NCBI RefSeq assembly: GCF_000720485.1
Contig: NZ_JOAX01000002.1
Location: forward strand, 186,001-250,000
From: Streptomyces ochraceiscleroticus
Lineage (GTDB): Bacteria > Actinomycetota > Actinomycetes > Streptomycetales > Streptomycetaceae
DNA: 64,000 nt
Reading direction: 5' to 3'
The stretch's first letter is position 1. The number at the start of each line of letters is the position of its first letter. A program made the translations under genes and the position numbers. The notes under the pieces are model-generated. The model was not told where the DNA came from and made no database searches. It worked only from the letters and a program-made list of their open reading frames with translations. Below, one piece after another: positions 1 to 9,019 of the stretch.

Positions 1-1
1 G

Positions 2-436
2 CGCACCGCGGTCGGCGACCGGTACGTCCTGGAGGAGATGAAGGCCCAGGGCTTCGCGCTGGGCGGCGAGCAGTCCGGGCACGTCATCGTGCTGGACCAC
101 GCCACGACCGGCGACGGCACGCTGACCGGCCTGATGCTGGCGGCGCGGGTCGCCGCGACGGGCCGCTCGCTGGCCGAGCTGGCGGGCGTCATGGAGCGGC
201 TGCCGCAGGTCCTCATCAACGTCCCCGACGTGGACAAGTCCCGCGTGGCCACCTCCGCCGAGCTGTCGGCCGCGGTGACCGACGCGGAGCGCGAGCTCGG
301 CGCGACCGGCCGGGTACTGCTGCGCTCCTCCGGTACGGAGCCGCTGGTCCGCGTCATGGTGGAGGCGGCCGACCTGGAGCAGGCGAAGGCCGTGGCCGGC
401 CGGCTGGCCGATGTGGTGAAGTCCGCGCTGGGCTGA
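2..436 (+). CDS. glmM: phosphoglucosamine mutase, C-terminal part
   Basis: The 3' end of GlmM, which converts glucosamine-6-phosphate to glucosamine-1-phosphate for UDP-GlcNAc and peptidoglycan synthesis. The frame is open from base 2, so the gene begins before the window; about 144 residues are visible out of a usual ~450. GGEQSGHV (sugar-binding loop) and the C-terminal phosphate-binding signature [12 protein letters not shown] identify the family. GlmS, which makes its substrate, is encoded 2.5 kb downstream on the same strand, so two consecutive amino-sugar steps are clustered here. Confidence 0.95.
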   Translation, partial: RTAVGDRYVLEEMKAQGFALGGEQSGHVIVLDHATTGDGTLTGLMLAARVAATGRSLAELAGVMERLPQVLINVPDVDKSRVATSAELSAAVTDAERELGATGRVLLRSSGTEPLVRVMVEAADLEQAKAVAGRLADVVKSALG

Positions 437-438
437 GG

Positions 439-1389
439 TCAGCCCTCGCGTACGGCGGCACGCTCGCGCCCGCGCTGGCGCGCCCAGAGGGACTTCTGGG
501 CGACCAGCGTGAGCGTGCCCGCCAGGACGATCCCCGCAAGGTTGACCAGGAGCTGGCTGCTGGAGCCCCACGTCTGGTCGTAGTCGCCGTAGATGAAGGC
601 GACCGCCGCGTTGGACGCGGCGGGGACCGTCGTCACCGAGATCGCGACGCCGACCAGCGCGCCGGACTTGGACGAGGTCAGCGAGAGCGTGCCGGCGATG
701 CCGGCGAGGAACGCGACCACGAAGGACATCAGGTCCGGCTGCCAGATGAAGGACGTGTTCGGGCGCGCGCCCTCCGCCTGCTTCGAGGTGAACAGGCCCA
801 CCGCGTCCATGAAGTACGAGAAGCCGACGGTCAGCACCATCGCGACCGCGAACCCGCCGATCAGCGCCACCAGTGAGCGCCAGGCGAGCCGCGGCGCGCG
901 CTGGACCACCGCCGTGCAGATCCCGGCCAGCGGCCCGAACTCCGGGCCGACCGCCATCGCGCCCACGATGAGGATCGCGTTGTCCAGTACGACACCGCAC
1001 GCCGCGATCATCGTCGCCAGCGTCAGGAACGCGATGTAGGTGATGGTGAGCGTCGACTCCTCGTGCGTGGCGTCGCTGAGCTGCTCCCACAGGACCGCGT
1101 CCGCGCCCTCGCCCGGCGCGTCCTCCTCGGCCTTCACCGCGCGCTTGGACAGCGAGAGGTCGATGTGCTCGACGGCGATCGACCCGCAGTCATCGATGCC
1201 GCGCTCGCGCAGTTCGCGCAGCACCCCGTCGCCGGCCTCGCGCGCCACATCGCAGGTGATCACGTCCCCGGCGGGGCTGCGGGCCGCGCCGGCCAGTACC
1301 ACCAGATGGGCGGTGCCGACCGTCTTCTCCAGCAGCGCCACCACCTCGTCCGTACGGTCCGCCGGGACGATGAGTCGCAGATGCAGCAC
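439..1389 (-). CDS. DUF389 family membrane protein
   Basis: A 316-residue membrane protein of the DUF389 (TIGR00341-like) family, whose biochemical role is not established. An N-terminal soluble domain of about 115 residues starts LHLRLIVPADRTDEV, then come about six hydrophobic segments with the family-typical stretch ILIVGAMAVGPEFGPLAG. The GTG start at 1387-1389 fits the beginning of the conserved domain; the frame stays open far upstream, but that part is antisense to coaA and glmS and is not coding. The gene lies 23 nt after the coaA stop on the same strand, so the two are probably cotranscribed. It converges with glmM with two bases between the stops. Confidence 0.85.
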   Translation of the reverse strand: MLHLRLIVPADRTDEVVALLEKTVGTAHLVVLAGAARSPAGDVITCDVAREAGDGVLRELRERGIDDCGSIAVEHIDLSLSKRAVKAEEDAPGEGADAVLWEQLSDATHEESTLTITYIAFLTLATMIAACGVVLDNAILIVGAMAVGPEFGPLAGICTAVVQRAPRLAWRSLVALIGGFAVAMVLTVGFSYFMDAVGLFTSKQAEGARPNTSFIWQPDLMSFVVAFLAGIAGTLSLTSSKSGALVGVAISVTTVPAASNAAVAFIYGDYDQTWGSSSQLLVNLAGIVLAGTLTLVAQKSLWARQRGRERAAVREG

Positions 1390-1412
1390 AGCAGAGTCCT
1401 CGAAGTTCTCGT

Positions 1413-2396
1413 TCAGAGTTTGCGCAGCGACAGGCGCTGCACCTTGTGGTCGGGTCCCTTGCGGAGCACGAGGTTCGCGCGGCCGCGGGTGGGGGCCACA
1501 TTCTGCTGCAGATTGGGCTTGTTGATGGTGCGCCAGTTCATGCGTGCGTACTCCAGCGCCTCTTCCTCCGAGACCTGCGCGTACTTGCGGAAGTACGAGA
1601 ACGGGTTCTGGAACGCGGTCTCGCGCAGCTTGCGGAACCGGCCGAGGTACCACTGCTCGATGTCCTCGGTGCGGGCGTCCACGTACACCGAGAAGTCGAA
1701 GAAGTCGGCGAGGCCGAGCCGGGTGCGGCCGTCCTTGCCGGGCAGCGCGGGCTGCAGCACGTTCAGGCCCTCGACGATGAGGATGTCGGGGCGGTGCACG
1801 GTCAGCCGCTCGCCGGGCACGATGTCGTAGATCAGGTGGGAGTAGACCGGCGCGCTGACCTCGGCCTTGCCCGACTTCACGTCCGCGACGAAGCGGGTCA
1901 GGGCGCGCCGGTCGTAGGACTCGGGGAAGCCCTTGCGGGACATCAGGCCGCGCCGGTGCAGCTCGGCGTTGGGCAGCAGGAAGCCGTCGGTGGTCACCAG
2001 CTCGACGCGCGGGTGGTCGGGCCAGCGGGCCAGCAGTGCCTGCAGGAGGCGGGCCGTGGTGGACTTGCCGACCGCGACGCTGCCCGCCACGCCGATCACG
2101 AACGGCGTGCCCTCCTGGGCGCCGTGCCCCTTCTGGTCGCCCAGGAAGGTGTTCAGCGCGCCGCGGAGGTTGCTGGTGGCACCGAAGTAGAGGTTCAGGA
2201 GCCGGGAGAGCGGCAGGTAGACGTCGCGTACCTCGTCCAGGTCGATGACGTCGCCCAGGCCGCGCAGCCGCTCGACCTCTTCGGCGCTCAGCGGGAGCGG
2301 GGTCTTCTCGCGCAGGGCGCTCCACTCCGCGCGGGTCATGTCGACGTACGGCGTGGCGTCGGCGCGGCGTCGTTGCTGCGGCTGCTCTGTCGTCAT
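1413..2396 (-). CDS. coaA: type I pantothenate kinase
   Basis: Phosphorylates pantothenate with ATP, the first and usually rate-setting step of coenzyme A synthesis; cytosolic. The P-loop [12 protein letters not shown] lies near residue 100, followed by [16 protein letters not shown] and [10 protein letters not shown], all typical of the bacterial PanK-I (CoaA) family. From the ATG at 2396 the protein is 327 residues, the usual length. In-frame starts at 2411 and 2507 exist but add non-conserved sequence, and none has a clear Shine-Dalgarno site, so the start is uncertain. It probably leads an operon with the DUF389 gene. Confidence 0.93.
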   Translation of the reverse strand: MTTEQPQQRRRADATPYVDMTRAEWSALREKTPLPLSAEEVERLRGLGDVIDLDEVRDVYLPLSRLLNLYFGATSNLRGALNTFLGDQKGHGAQEGTPFVIGVAGSVAVGKSTTARLLQALLARWPDHPRVELVTTDGFLLPNAELHRRGLMSRKGFPESYDRRALTRFVADVKSGKAEVSAPVYSHLIYDIVPGERLTVHRPDILIVEGLNVLQPALPGKDGRTRLGLADFFDFSVYVDARTEDIEQWYLGRFRKLRETAFQNPFSYFRKYAQVSEEEALEYARMNWRTINKPNLQQNVAPTRGRANLVLRKGPDHKVQRLSLRKL

Positions 2397-2595
2397 GGGC
2401 ACGTCGCCCATTGTCCGCAGCCGGCCGCCGCCGCTCATCCCGGGGTGGCGTTGCGGGGCAACCCGAACGGCCTCGAAGACATCCTCTTGGGTGGCGGAAT
2501 ACCGCATGTCTATACCAATCAGGTTTTCCTCGGTAGCGTCCGGCGGTGGGGGAGCGCGTCAATTTCTGCGTCGCGAGAAATGGGGGGTGGGCACG

Positions 2596-2850
2596 GTGAC
2601 ACGCCTGCTCGATTACGTACGGCAGCGGCAGAAGAGAGCCGGTGCGGGGGAGACCAGAGTTCCGGAACAGGGCGGGCACGCCGGCCTCGTCCAGAGCGAA
2701 CTGGCCGCCGAACTGCCCGACGAGGACCTGGGGGAGGAGCTGGACGACTGTCTGGTCCTCTATGAGATGGGCAGCAAGCCTCGCTGTGAGGAGGTGGAAT
2801 TCCTCGAACTGGTCCAGGAGGCCATCGACCGGATCGAGGGCGGGCATTGA
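2596..2850 (+). CDS. small acidic conserved protein
   Basis: An 84-residue acidic protein starting at GTG 2596, with G-rich sequence just upstream that can serve as ribosome binding site; GTG 2587 is an alternative. It has no signal peptide, membrane segment or domain I can name. The C-terminal half (ELPDEDLGEELDDCLVLYEMG, then CEEVEFLELVQEAIDRIEGG) is strongly acidic and probably helical. It lies 48 nt before glmS on the same strand and may be cotranscribed with it. Codon use matches its neighbours, so I consider it a real gene of unknown function. Confidence 0.65.
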   Translation: MTRLLDYVRQRQKRAGAGETRVPEQGGHAGLVQSELAAELPDEDLGEELDDCLVLYEMGSKPRCEEVEFLELVQEAIDRIEGGH

Positions 2851-2898
2851 CCCGTATGGGACCCGGGTATTGATCTCCGCGCGCCGTAGGCTGCCTTC

Positions 2899-4746
2899 AT
2901 GTGCGGAATCGTGGGATACGTGGGCGGGCAGTCGGCCCTTGACGTCGTACTGGCCGGACTGAAGCGGCTGGAGTACCGCGGCTACGACTCGGCGGGGGTC
3001 GCGGTGCTGGCCGACGGCGGTCTGGCGGCGGCGAAGAAGGCCGGCAAGCTCGCCAACCTGGACAAGGAACTGGCGGCGCGCCCGCTCCCGGCCGGCAGCA
3101 CGGGCATCGGGCACACCCGGTGGGCCACCCACGGCGGACCCACCGACGCCAACGCCCATCCCCACCTGGACAACGCCGGGCGGGTCTCGGTCGTGCACAA
3201 CGGCATCATCGAGAACTTCGCCGCGCTGCGCGCCGAACTGACCGACCGCGGCCACGAGCTGGCCTCCGAGACGGACACCGAGGTGGTCGCGCACCTCCTG
3301 GCCGAGTCCTTCTCCTCCTGTGGCGACCTCGCCGAATCGATGCGGCAGGTCTGCCGCCGGCTGGAGGGCGCCTTCACCCTCGTCGCGGTGCACGCCGACG
3401 CGCCGGACGTGGTGGTCGGCGCGCGCCGGAACTCCCCGCTGGTCGTCGGCCTCGGCGACGACGAGGCGTTCCTCGCCTCCGACGTGGCCGCCTTCATCGC
3501 GCACACCCGGGAGGCCGTCGAGCTGGGCCAGGACCAGGTCGTCGAGGTGCGCCGGAACGGCGTCCAGGTCACCGACTTCGAGGGCCGCCCGGCCGAGGTG
3601 CGCCCGTACCACGTCGACTGGGACGCCTCGGCCGCCGAGAAGGGCGGTTACGACTACTTCATGCTCAAGGAGATCGCCGAGCAGCCGAAGGCGGTCGCGG
3701 ACACCCTGCTGGGCCGGATCGGCACGGACGGGCGGCTGTCGCTGGACGAGGTGCGCATCCCGGACGCGGTGCTGCGGGAGGCGCAGAAGGTCGTCATCGT
3801 GGCGTGCGGTACGGCGTTCCACGCCGGGCTGATCGCCAAGTACGCCATCGAGCACTGGACGCGCATCCCGTGCGAGGTGGAGCTGGCGAGCGAGTTCCGC
3901 TACCGCGACCCGATCCTGGACCACCGCACGCTGGTCATCGCCATCTCCCAGTCCGGCGAGACCATGGACACCCTGATGGCGCTGCGGCACGCCCGCGAGC
4001 AGGGCGCGAAGGTGCTCGCCATCTGCAACACCAACGGCTCGACGATTCCGCGCGAGTCCGACGCGGTGCTCTACACGCACGCCGGGCCCGAGGTCGCCGT
4101 CGCCTCCACGAAGGCGTTCCTCACCCAGCTCGTCGCCTGCTACCTGGTCGCGCTGTACCTGGGGCAGGTGCGCGGTACGAAGTGGGGCGACGAGATCCAG
4201 GCCGTGGTGAAGGAGCTGGCCGAGATCGGCACCCAGGTGGAGGAAGTACTGGGCACGATGGAGCCGGTACGGGAGCTGGCCCGCGGCCTCGCCGGCAAGA
4301 ACACCGTGCTCTTCCTCGGGCGCCATGTGGGCCACCCGGTGGCCCTGGAGGGCGCGCTGAAGCTCAAGGAGCTGGCGTACATGCACGCCGAGGGCTTCGC
4401 GGCGGGCGAGCTGAAGCACGGGCCGATCGCGCTGATCGAGGAGGATCTGCCGGTGGTGGTGATCGTGCCGTCGCCGCGCGGGCGCTCCGTCCTGCACGAC
4501 AAGATCGTCTCCAACATCCAGGAGATCCGGGCCCGCGGCGCCCGCACCATCGTCATCGCCGAGGAGGGCGACGAGACGGTCGTGCCGTACGCCGACCACC
4601 TCGTGCGCATTCCGGTGACGCCGACGCTGCTGCAGCCGCTGGTGGCCACCGTGCCGCTGCAGGTCTTCGCCTGCGAGCTGGCCACGGCCCGCGGCAACGA
4701 GGTCGACCAGCCGCGCAACCTCGCCAAGTCGGTGACCGTCGAATGA
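2899..4746 (+). CDS. glmS: glutamine--fructose-6-phosphate aminotransferase (isomerizing)
   Basis: Makes glucosamine-6-phosphate from fructose-6-phosphate and glutamine, the entry to UDP-GlcNAc. The 615-residue length is normal. The mature N-terminus begins with Cys2 (MCGIVGYVG), the nucleophile of the class II glutamine amidotransferase domain (residues about 2-220), which also shows HTRWATHG. Two SIS sugar-isomerase domains follow, with [17 protein letters not shown] and a C-terminal ending [13 protein letters not shown]. The stop overlaps the acpS start as ATGA, implying translational coupling. I see no glmS ribozyme in the 48-nt upstream gap. Confidence 0.97.
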   Translation: MCGIVGYVGGQSALDVVLAGLKRLEYRGYDSAGVAVLADGGLAAAKKAGKLANLDKELAARPLPAGSTGIGHTRWATHGGPTDANAHPHLDNAGRVSVVHNGIIENFAALRAELTDRGHELASETDTEVVAHLLAESFSSCGDLAESMRQVCRRLEGAFTLVAVHADAPDVVVGARRNSPLVVGLGDDEAFLASDVAAFIAHTREAVELGQDQVVEVRRNGVQVTDFEGRPAEVRPYHVDWDASAAEKGGYDYFMLKEIAEQPKAVADTLLGRIGTDGRLSLDEVRIPDAVLREAQKVVIVACGTAFHAGLIAKYAIEHWTRIPCEVELASEFRYRDPILDHRTLVIAISQSGETMDTLMALRHAREQGAKVLAICNTNGSTIPRESDAVLYTHAGPEVAVASTKAFLTQLVACYLVALYLGQVRGTKWGDEIQAVVKELAEIGTQVEEVLGTMEPVRELARGLAGKNTVLFLGRHVGHPVALEGALKLKELAYMHAEGFAAGELKHGPIALIEEDLPVVVIVPSPRGRSVLHDKIVSNIQEIRARGARTIVIAEEGDETVVPYADHLVRIPVTPTLLQPLVATVPLQVFACELATARGNEVDQPRNLAKSVTVE

Positions 4747-5111
4747 TCATCGGAGTCGGCATTGACGTCGCCGAGATCGACCGGTTCGCCGCGGCGCTGG
4801 AGCGCACGCCCCAGATGCTGGACCGGCTCTTCGTCGACAGCGAGCGGTATCTGCCCGGCGGCGAGCCGCGCGGCGTCGCCTCCCTCGCGGCCCGGTTCGC
4901 CGCGAAGGAGGCGCTGGCCAAGGCGCTGGGCGCGCCGCGCGGCCTGCACTGGACGGACGCCGAGGTGTACGTCGAGGAGAGCGGGCAGCCCCGGCTGCGG
5001 GTGTGGGGCACGGTGGCCGCGGCCGCGCAGGAGCGGGGCGTCCGCTCCTGGCACGTCTCGCTCAGCCATGACGCGGGGGTGGCTTCGGCGGTGGTGATCG
5101 CGGAAGGGTAG
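4743..5111 (+). CDS. acpS: holo-[acyl-carrier-protein] synthase
   Basis: Transfers the 4'-phosphopantetheine arm of CoA to acyl carrier protein, activating fatty-acid synthase. The 122-residue length is typical. The Mg-binding signature [10 protein letters not shown] (Asp8) and the second conserved motif [13 protein letters not shown] are both present, and the end [14 protein letters not shown] matches the family. The ATG overlaps the glmS stop by four bases, so translation is coupled. With coaA 2.3 kb away the neighbourhood combines CoA supply and CoA use, though the two genes lie on opposite strands. Confidence 0.95.
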   Translation: MIIGVGIDVAEIDRFAAALERTPQMLDRLFVDSERYLPGGEPRGVASLAARFAAKEALAKALGAPRGLHWTDAEVYVEESGQPRLRVWGTVAAAAQERGVRSWHVSLSHDAGVASAVVIAEG

Positions 5112-5181
5112 CCGAAAAATCAAGCCCGTCCGGCGATTGAGGACACGCCCGGAGGGCGTCTGGGGGCAGCCCTCCGGTAGC
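5112..5181. terminator. intergenic hairpin element between convergent acpS and nnr
   Basis: A 70-bp gap between convergent genes. It holds a perfect stem of six base pairs, ACGCCC at 5145-5150 and GGGCGT at 5154-5159, with a 3-nt loop and no T-tract. The preceding block, about 5121-5143 (CAAGCCCGTCCGGCGATTGA onward), resembles a short sequence I remember as recurring between Streptomyces genes, but only one copy is in this window. It probably ends transcription from both sides. Confidence 0.5.
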
Positions 5182-6603
5182 TCAGTCCGCCAGCGAGTGC
5201 CACGTTCCAGGCAACGCCGCCGCCACGTCGCAGGCGGTCAGCGGGACGGCTTTTTCCGCGGCTCGCCGGGCCGCCAGGCCATGCAGATACGCGCCCGCCG
5301 ACGCCGCGTCCAGCGGCGCGAGCCCGGTGGCCAGCAGTGAACCGGCCAGGCCCGAGAGCACGTCGCCGCTGCCGGCCGTGGCCAGCCAGCCGGTGCCGGT
5401 GGGATTGACGCGGACGGCGGCCCCCTCGGGATCGGCGATCAGCGTCGAGGAGCCCTTGAGCAGCACCGTCGCGCCGTACCGGGAGGCAAGTTCCCGTACG
5501 GCGTGCAGCCGGGCCGACTCCACCTCCTCGCGTGCCGCGCCCAGCAGGGCCGCGGCCTCGCCGGCGTGCGGGGTGAGCAGCGTCGGCGCCGTACGGGCCC
5601 GCAGCCGCGCCGGGTCCAGGTAGCGCAGCCCGTCGGCGTCCACGAGTACCGGCACGTCGGAGGCCAGCACGTCCGCCATCGCCGCCTCGTTGTCGCCCAG
5701 CCCGGGGCCGATCACCCACGCCTGTACGCGGCCCGCCTTCGAGGGCGGCCCGGCGTGCACCAGCGTCTCCGGGTGCGCGGCGATCACCGCGTCGCCGCCG
5801 GGACCCACGTACCGGACCGCGCCCGCGCCACCGCGCAGCGCGCCCGACACCGAGAGCACCGCGGCTCCGGGATAGCGCGCCGAGCCCGCCACCACGCCGA
5901 CCACACCGCGCCGGTACTTGTCGCTGTCCGCCGCCGGGACGGGCAGCAGCGCCGCCACGTCGGCGTGCTGCAGTGCCGTCACGTCCGCCTCGTCCGGCAG
6001 GTCCAGGCCGATGTCCACCAGCCGCAGCGCGCCCACGTACTCGCGCGCCGGATCGATGAGCAGCCCCGGCTTGTACGCGCCGAACGTCACCGTCGCGTCC
6101 GCCCGTACGGCCGTCCCGTCCACCTCACCGGTGTCCGCGTTCACCCCGCTCGGGAGGTCCACCGCCAGGACGGTGCGGGCGCGCGCCGCCTCGGCCAGCT
6201 CCGCCGCCTCCGGGCGCAGGCCGCCCTTGCCGCCGATGCCCACGATGCCGTCCACGACGAGGTCCGCGCGGCCGATGTCGGCCCGCGGGTCCGCCGACAC
6301 CCGGCCGCCCGCCGCCCGGAGGGCCGCCAGACCGCCCTGGTGCGCCCGCTCCGGGGTCAGCAGCACCGCGCGCACCCCGGCGCCCCGGCGGGCCAGCCGG
6401 GCGCCCGCGTACAGCGCGTCACCGCCGTTGTCGCCGCTGCCCACCAGCAGCACCACCCGCGACCCGTACACCCGCCCCAGAAGGTCCGCGCAGGCCACCG
6501 CGAGGCCCGCGGCGGCCCGCTGCATCAGGGCGCCGTCCGGCAGCCGCGCCATCAGGTCCCGCTCCGCCGCCCGCACTTTCTCCACGCTGTAAGCAGTCCT
6601 CAT
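5182..6603 (-). CDS. nnr: bifunctional NAD(P)H-hydrate repair enzyme (epimerase/dehydratase)
   Basis: Repairs hydrated NAD(P)H: the N-terminal YjeF-N domain epimerises R-NAD(P)HX and the C-terminal ribokinase-like domain dehydrates the S form. The protein is 473 residues with both domains fused as usual in bacteria. The N-terminal domain (about 1-215) shows GSGDNGGDALYAGARLA and AVDLPSGVNADTG. The C-terminal domain (about 230-470) shows GPGLGDNEA, LLTPHAGE and ATAGSGDVLSGLAGSLLA, the ATP/ADP-binding signature. ATG 6603 is preceded by a G-rich Shine-Dalgarno stretch; the open frame continues upstream but only over the intergenic region. Confidence 0.93.
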   Translation of the reverse strand: MRTAYSVEKVRAAERDLMARLPDGALMQRAAAGLAVACADLLGRVYGSRVVLLVGSGDNGGDALYAGARLARRGAGVRAVLLTPERAHQGGLAALRAAGGRVSADPRADIGRADLVVDGIVGIGGKGGLRPEAAELAEAARARTVLAVDLPSGVNADTGEVDGTAVRADATVTFGAYKPGLLIDPAREYVGALRLVDIGLDLPDEADVTALQHADVAALLPVPAADSDKYRRGVVGVVAGSARYPGAAVLSVSGALRGGAGAVRYVGPGGDAVIAAHPETLVHAGPPSKAGRVQAWVIGPGLGDNEAAMADVLASDVPVLVDADGLRYLDPARLRARTAPTLLTPHAGEAAALLGAAREEVESARLHAVRELASRYGATVLLKGSSTLIADPEGAAVRVNPTGTGWLATAGSGDVLSGLAGSLLATGLAPLDAASAGAYLHGLAARRAAEKAVPLTACDVAAALPGTWHSLAD

Positions 6604-6788
6604 GCCCCCAGTCTCACCCGGTGGGGCGCGGCGCCGCCCGCCCGGTGCGGCGCGCCCCGCAGGCGGCCGTGCGCACCCCGGCGCCGTGCGCACGGCCCGC
6701 ACCTCCGCCCGGCCGAAAATCCCGCCCGCCAGGGCGAACCTGCCCGCCGGCGCGGGGCGTACGGCCCCGGCCACGGCACACGTACTTC

Positions 6789-7760
6789 ATGAACCGTTAC
6801 TTCTCCGCCCTGCTGGCCACGGCCACCGGCACCGTCACCCTGCTGGGCGTCGCGGTTGCCCCCGGGACCGCCGCCGATGACCCCGGGCCGCAGCAGTCGC
6901 ACGTCTACACCGTGTCCGAGCTCGTCCCCGGCATGCCCAATGACGGGCAGCCGAAGGACACGCCCGACCAGACGTACGAGTCGAAGCCGCCGGTCACCGG
7001 CGCCGCGGGCAGGCCGGCGCCCGCGCCGCCCGGCATTCCGGAGGCCGACGACCCCCGCGCCGACACCGGTGACGCGGCCGTGGAGTACGTGCCGCCCGCC
7101 GAGGTCACGCGCGCCCCGGAGAGCGCCCAGGCCAAGCCGGCGGCCCCGGCCTGCACCACCTCCACCGGCCCCTTCCAGAAGCAGGTGGAGCGGTACCTGA
7201 AGCGGCCGGTGGACGGCAAGCAGTCGCCCGCTGACTGCAAGGCCGTCGCCGCCTTCCAGAAGAAGGAGAACATCAGCCCGGCCAACGGCTTCACCGGCCC
7301 GGCCACCTGGGGCACCATCCGGCTCCTGGACGCCAAGGCCGACCCGAACAAGGAGGGCCGCTGCCCGGTGCCCCGCATGCGCAAGCAGGGCGAGCACTGG
7401 GCGCCCCGGGTGGCCTGCGTCGACCTGCCGCGCCAGATCATGTGGGTACAGAACCACGACGAGGTGATCTTCGGCCCCGTGGCGATCCGCAGCGGCCGGG
7501 CCGGCTACCCGACCCGCACCGGCACGCACAAGGTCTACTGGCGGAACCGCCACCACCACTCCACGATCTACAACTCCCCGATGCCGTACTCCCAGTTCTT
7601 CGACGGCGGCCAGGCGTTCCACGGGATCTCCGGCAACATCTACAGCCCGCCCGGATCGTACGGCTGCGTGAACATGCGGCAGCCGCACGCCGCGAAGCTG
7701 TGGAACACCCTCAGAAACGGCGACAGCGTCTTCGTCTGGGGCCGCAAACCGGCCGAGTGA
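6789..7760 (+). CDS. secreted L,D-transpeptidase with peptidoglycan-binding domain
   Basis: Predicted to form 3-3 cross-links in peptidoglycan outside the membrane. The 323 residues comprise a signal peptide (residues about 1-29, MNRYFSALLATATGTVTLLG, cleaved near the AA of GTAADDP), a Pro-rich linker, a peptidoglycan_binding_1-like domain (about 125-185, with ADCKAVAAFQKKENI and GFTGPATWGTI) and a YkuD domain. The catalytic motif is intact: HGISG followed by SYGCVNM, which supplies the His and the nucleophilic Cys. ATG 6789 is chosen because it begins the signal peptide. It is divergent from nnr and lies upstream of alr on the same strand. Confidence 0.9.
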   Translation: MNRYFSALLATATGTVTLLGVAVAPGTAADDPGPQQSHVYTVSELVPGMPNDGQPKDTPDQTYESKPPVTGAAGRPAPAPPGIPEADDPRADTGDAAVEYVPPAEVTRAPESAQAKPAAPACTTSTGPFQKQVERYLKRPVDGKQSPADCKAVAAFQKKENISPANGFTGPATWGTIRLLDAKADPNKEGRCPVPRMRKQGEHWAPRVACVDLPRQIMWVQNHDEVIFGPVAIRSGRAGYPTRTGTHKVYWRNRHHHSTIYNSPMPYSQFFDGGQAFHGISGNIYSPPGSYGCVNMRQPHAAKLWNTLRNGDSVFVWGRKPAE

Positions 7761-7840
7761 GCTGTCTCCAGGCGGCCGCGAAACCCCTCGGTGCGGCGGT
7801 CGGAGGGGCCCCGCCCGCCGCACCTGAGACACTGATGACG

Positions 7841-9019
7841 ATGAACGAGAGAGCACTGCGCGCCCGCGCCACCATCGACCTCGACGCACTGAGGTCGAAC
7901 GTGCGTGCCCTGAAGGCGCACGCTCCCGGTGCCCGGCTGATGGCCGTGGTGAAGTCCGACGGCTACGGCCACGGCGCGCTGCAGTGCGCCGCAGCGGCCC
8001 GCGAGGCCGGCGCCGAGTGGCTGGGCACCGCGCTCCCCGAGGAGGCGTTCCAGCTCCGCGAGGCGGGCGACACCGGCCGCCTCATGGCGTGGCTGTGGAC
8101 GCCGGGCGGCCCGTGGCGGAAGGCCGTCATGCTGGACATCGACGTGTCCGTGAGCGGCATGTGGGCGCTGCACGAGGTCTCCCACGCCGCGCACGCCACC
8201 GGCCGCACCGCCCGGGTCCAGCTCAAGATCGACACGGGTCTGGGGCGCAACGGCTGCCAGCCGGCCGAATGGGCCGAGCTCACCGCGGCCGCCCGGGACG
8301 CCGAGCGGGACGGCCTGATCAAGGTCACCGGCGTCTGGTCGCACTTCGCGTGCGCCGACGAGCCCGGCCACCCCTCGATCGCCGCCCAGCTCGCCGTCTT
8401 CCGCGACGCGCTCGCGACGGCGGAGGCGGCGGGGCTGACGCCCGAGGTCCGGCACATCTGCAACACCCCGGGCCTGCTCACCCTCCCCGACGCACACTTC
8501 GACCTGGTACGCGCCGGTATCGGCAGCTACGGCATCTCGCCCAGCCCCGAGGTCGGCACGCCCGCCGACTTCGGGCTGCGGCCGGTCATGACGCTCTCCG
8601 CCTCGCTGGCCTCGGTCAAGCACGTACCGGGCGGCCACGGCGTCTCGTACGGACACCACTACACGACGCCCGGCGACACCACCCTCGCGCTGGTCCCGCT
8701 GGGCTACGCCGACGGCGTCCCGCGGCACGCCTCCGGCGTCGGCCCGGTGCTGGTCGCCGGCAAATGGCGGACGATCGCCGGCCGGGTCGCGATGGACCAG
8801 TTCGTGGTGGACCTGGGCGGGGAATCAGCCACAGTGGGAGACGAGGCGGTGCTCTTCGGGCCGGGCGACCGGGGCGAGCCGACGGCCGAGGACTGGGCGC
8901 AGGCCACGGGAACCATCGCGTACGAGATCGTCACGCGGATCGGGAGCCGGGTACCACGCGTCTATGTCTCCGAGCACGGAAATGTCCCTGAGCACGACAG
9001 AACGGGGGACGGGACATGA
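7841..9019 (+). CDS. alr: alanine racemase
   Basis: A PLP enzyme that interconverts L- and D-alanine for peptidoglycan. The length is 392 residues from ATG 7841; ATG 7835 would add two residues. The PLP-lysine motif reads VVKSDGYGHGA (normally VVKADGYGHG), so the lysine is kept and the neighbouring Ala is Ser. The second active-site region LGYADGVPR and GRVAMDQFVVDLG are present. The stop overlaps the next gene as ATGA. The order alr, hydrolase, tsaE, tsaB, rimI, tsaD resembles mycobacteria. Confidence 0.95.
   Translation: MNERALRARATIDLDALRSNVRALKAHAPGARLMAVVKSDGYGHGALQCAAAAREAGAEWLGTALPEEAFQLREAGDTGRLMAWLWTPGGPWRKAVMLDIDVSVSGMWALHEVSHAAHATGRTARVQLKIDTGLGRNGCQPAEWAELTAAARDAERDGLIKVTGVWSHFACADEPGHPSIAAQLAVFRDALATAEAAGLTPEVRHICNTPGLLTLPDAHFDLVRAGIGSYGISPSPEVGTPADFGLRPVMTLSASLASVKHVPGGHGVSYGHHYTTPGDTTLALVPLGYADGVPRHASGVGPVLVAGKWRTIAGRVAMDQFVVDLGGESATVGDEAVLFGPGDRGEPTAEDWAQATGTIAYEIVTRIGSRVPRVYVSEHGNVPEHDRTGDGT

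Noticed and set aside
2851..2898. glmS ribozyme/riboswitch
   Set aside because: Only 48 nt separate the small ORF and glmS, too short for the ribozyme core, and no matching conserved sequence is seen.
439..4599. A 1386-codon open frame on the minus strand
   Set aside because: Only its last 316 codons (DUF389) look like protein. The rest is antisense to glmS and coaA with Arg/Gly/Leu-rich, repeat-like composition that arises from reading high-GC codons on the opposite strand.
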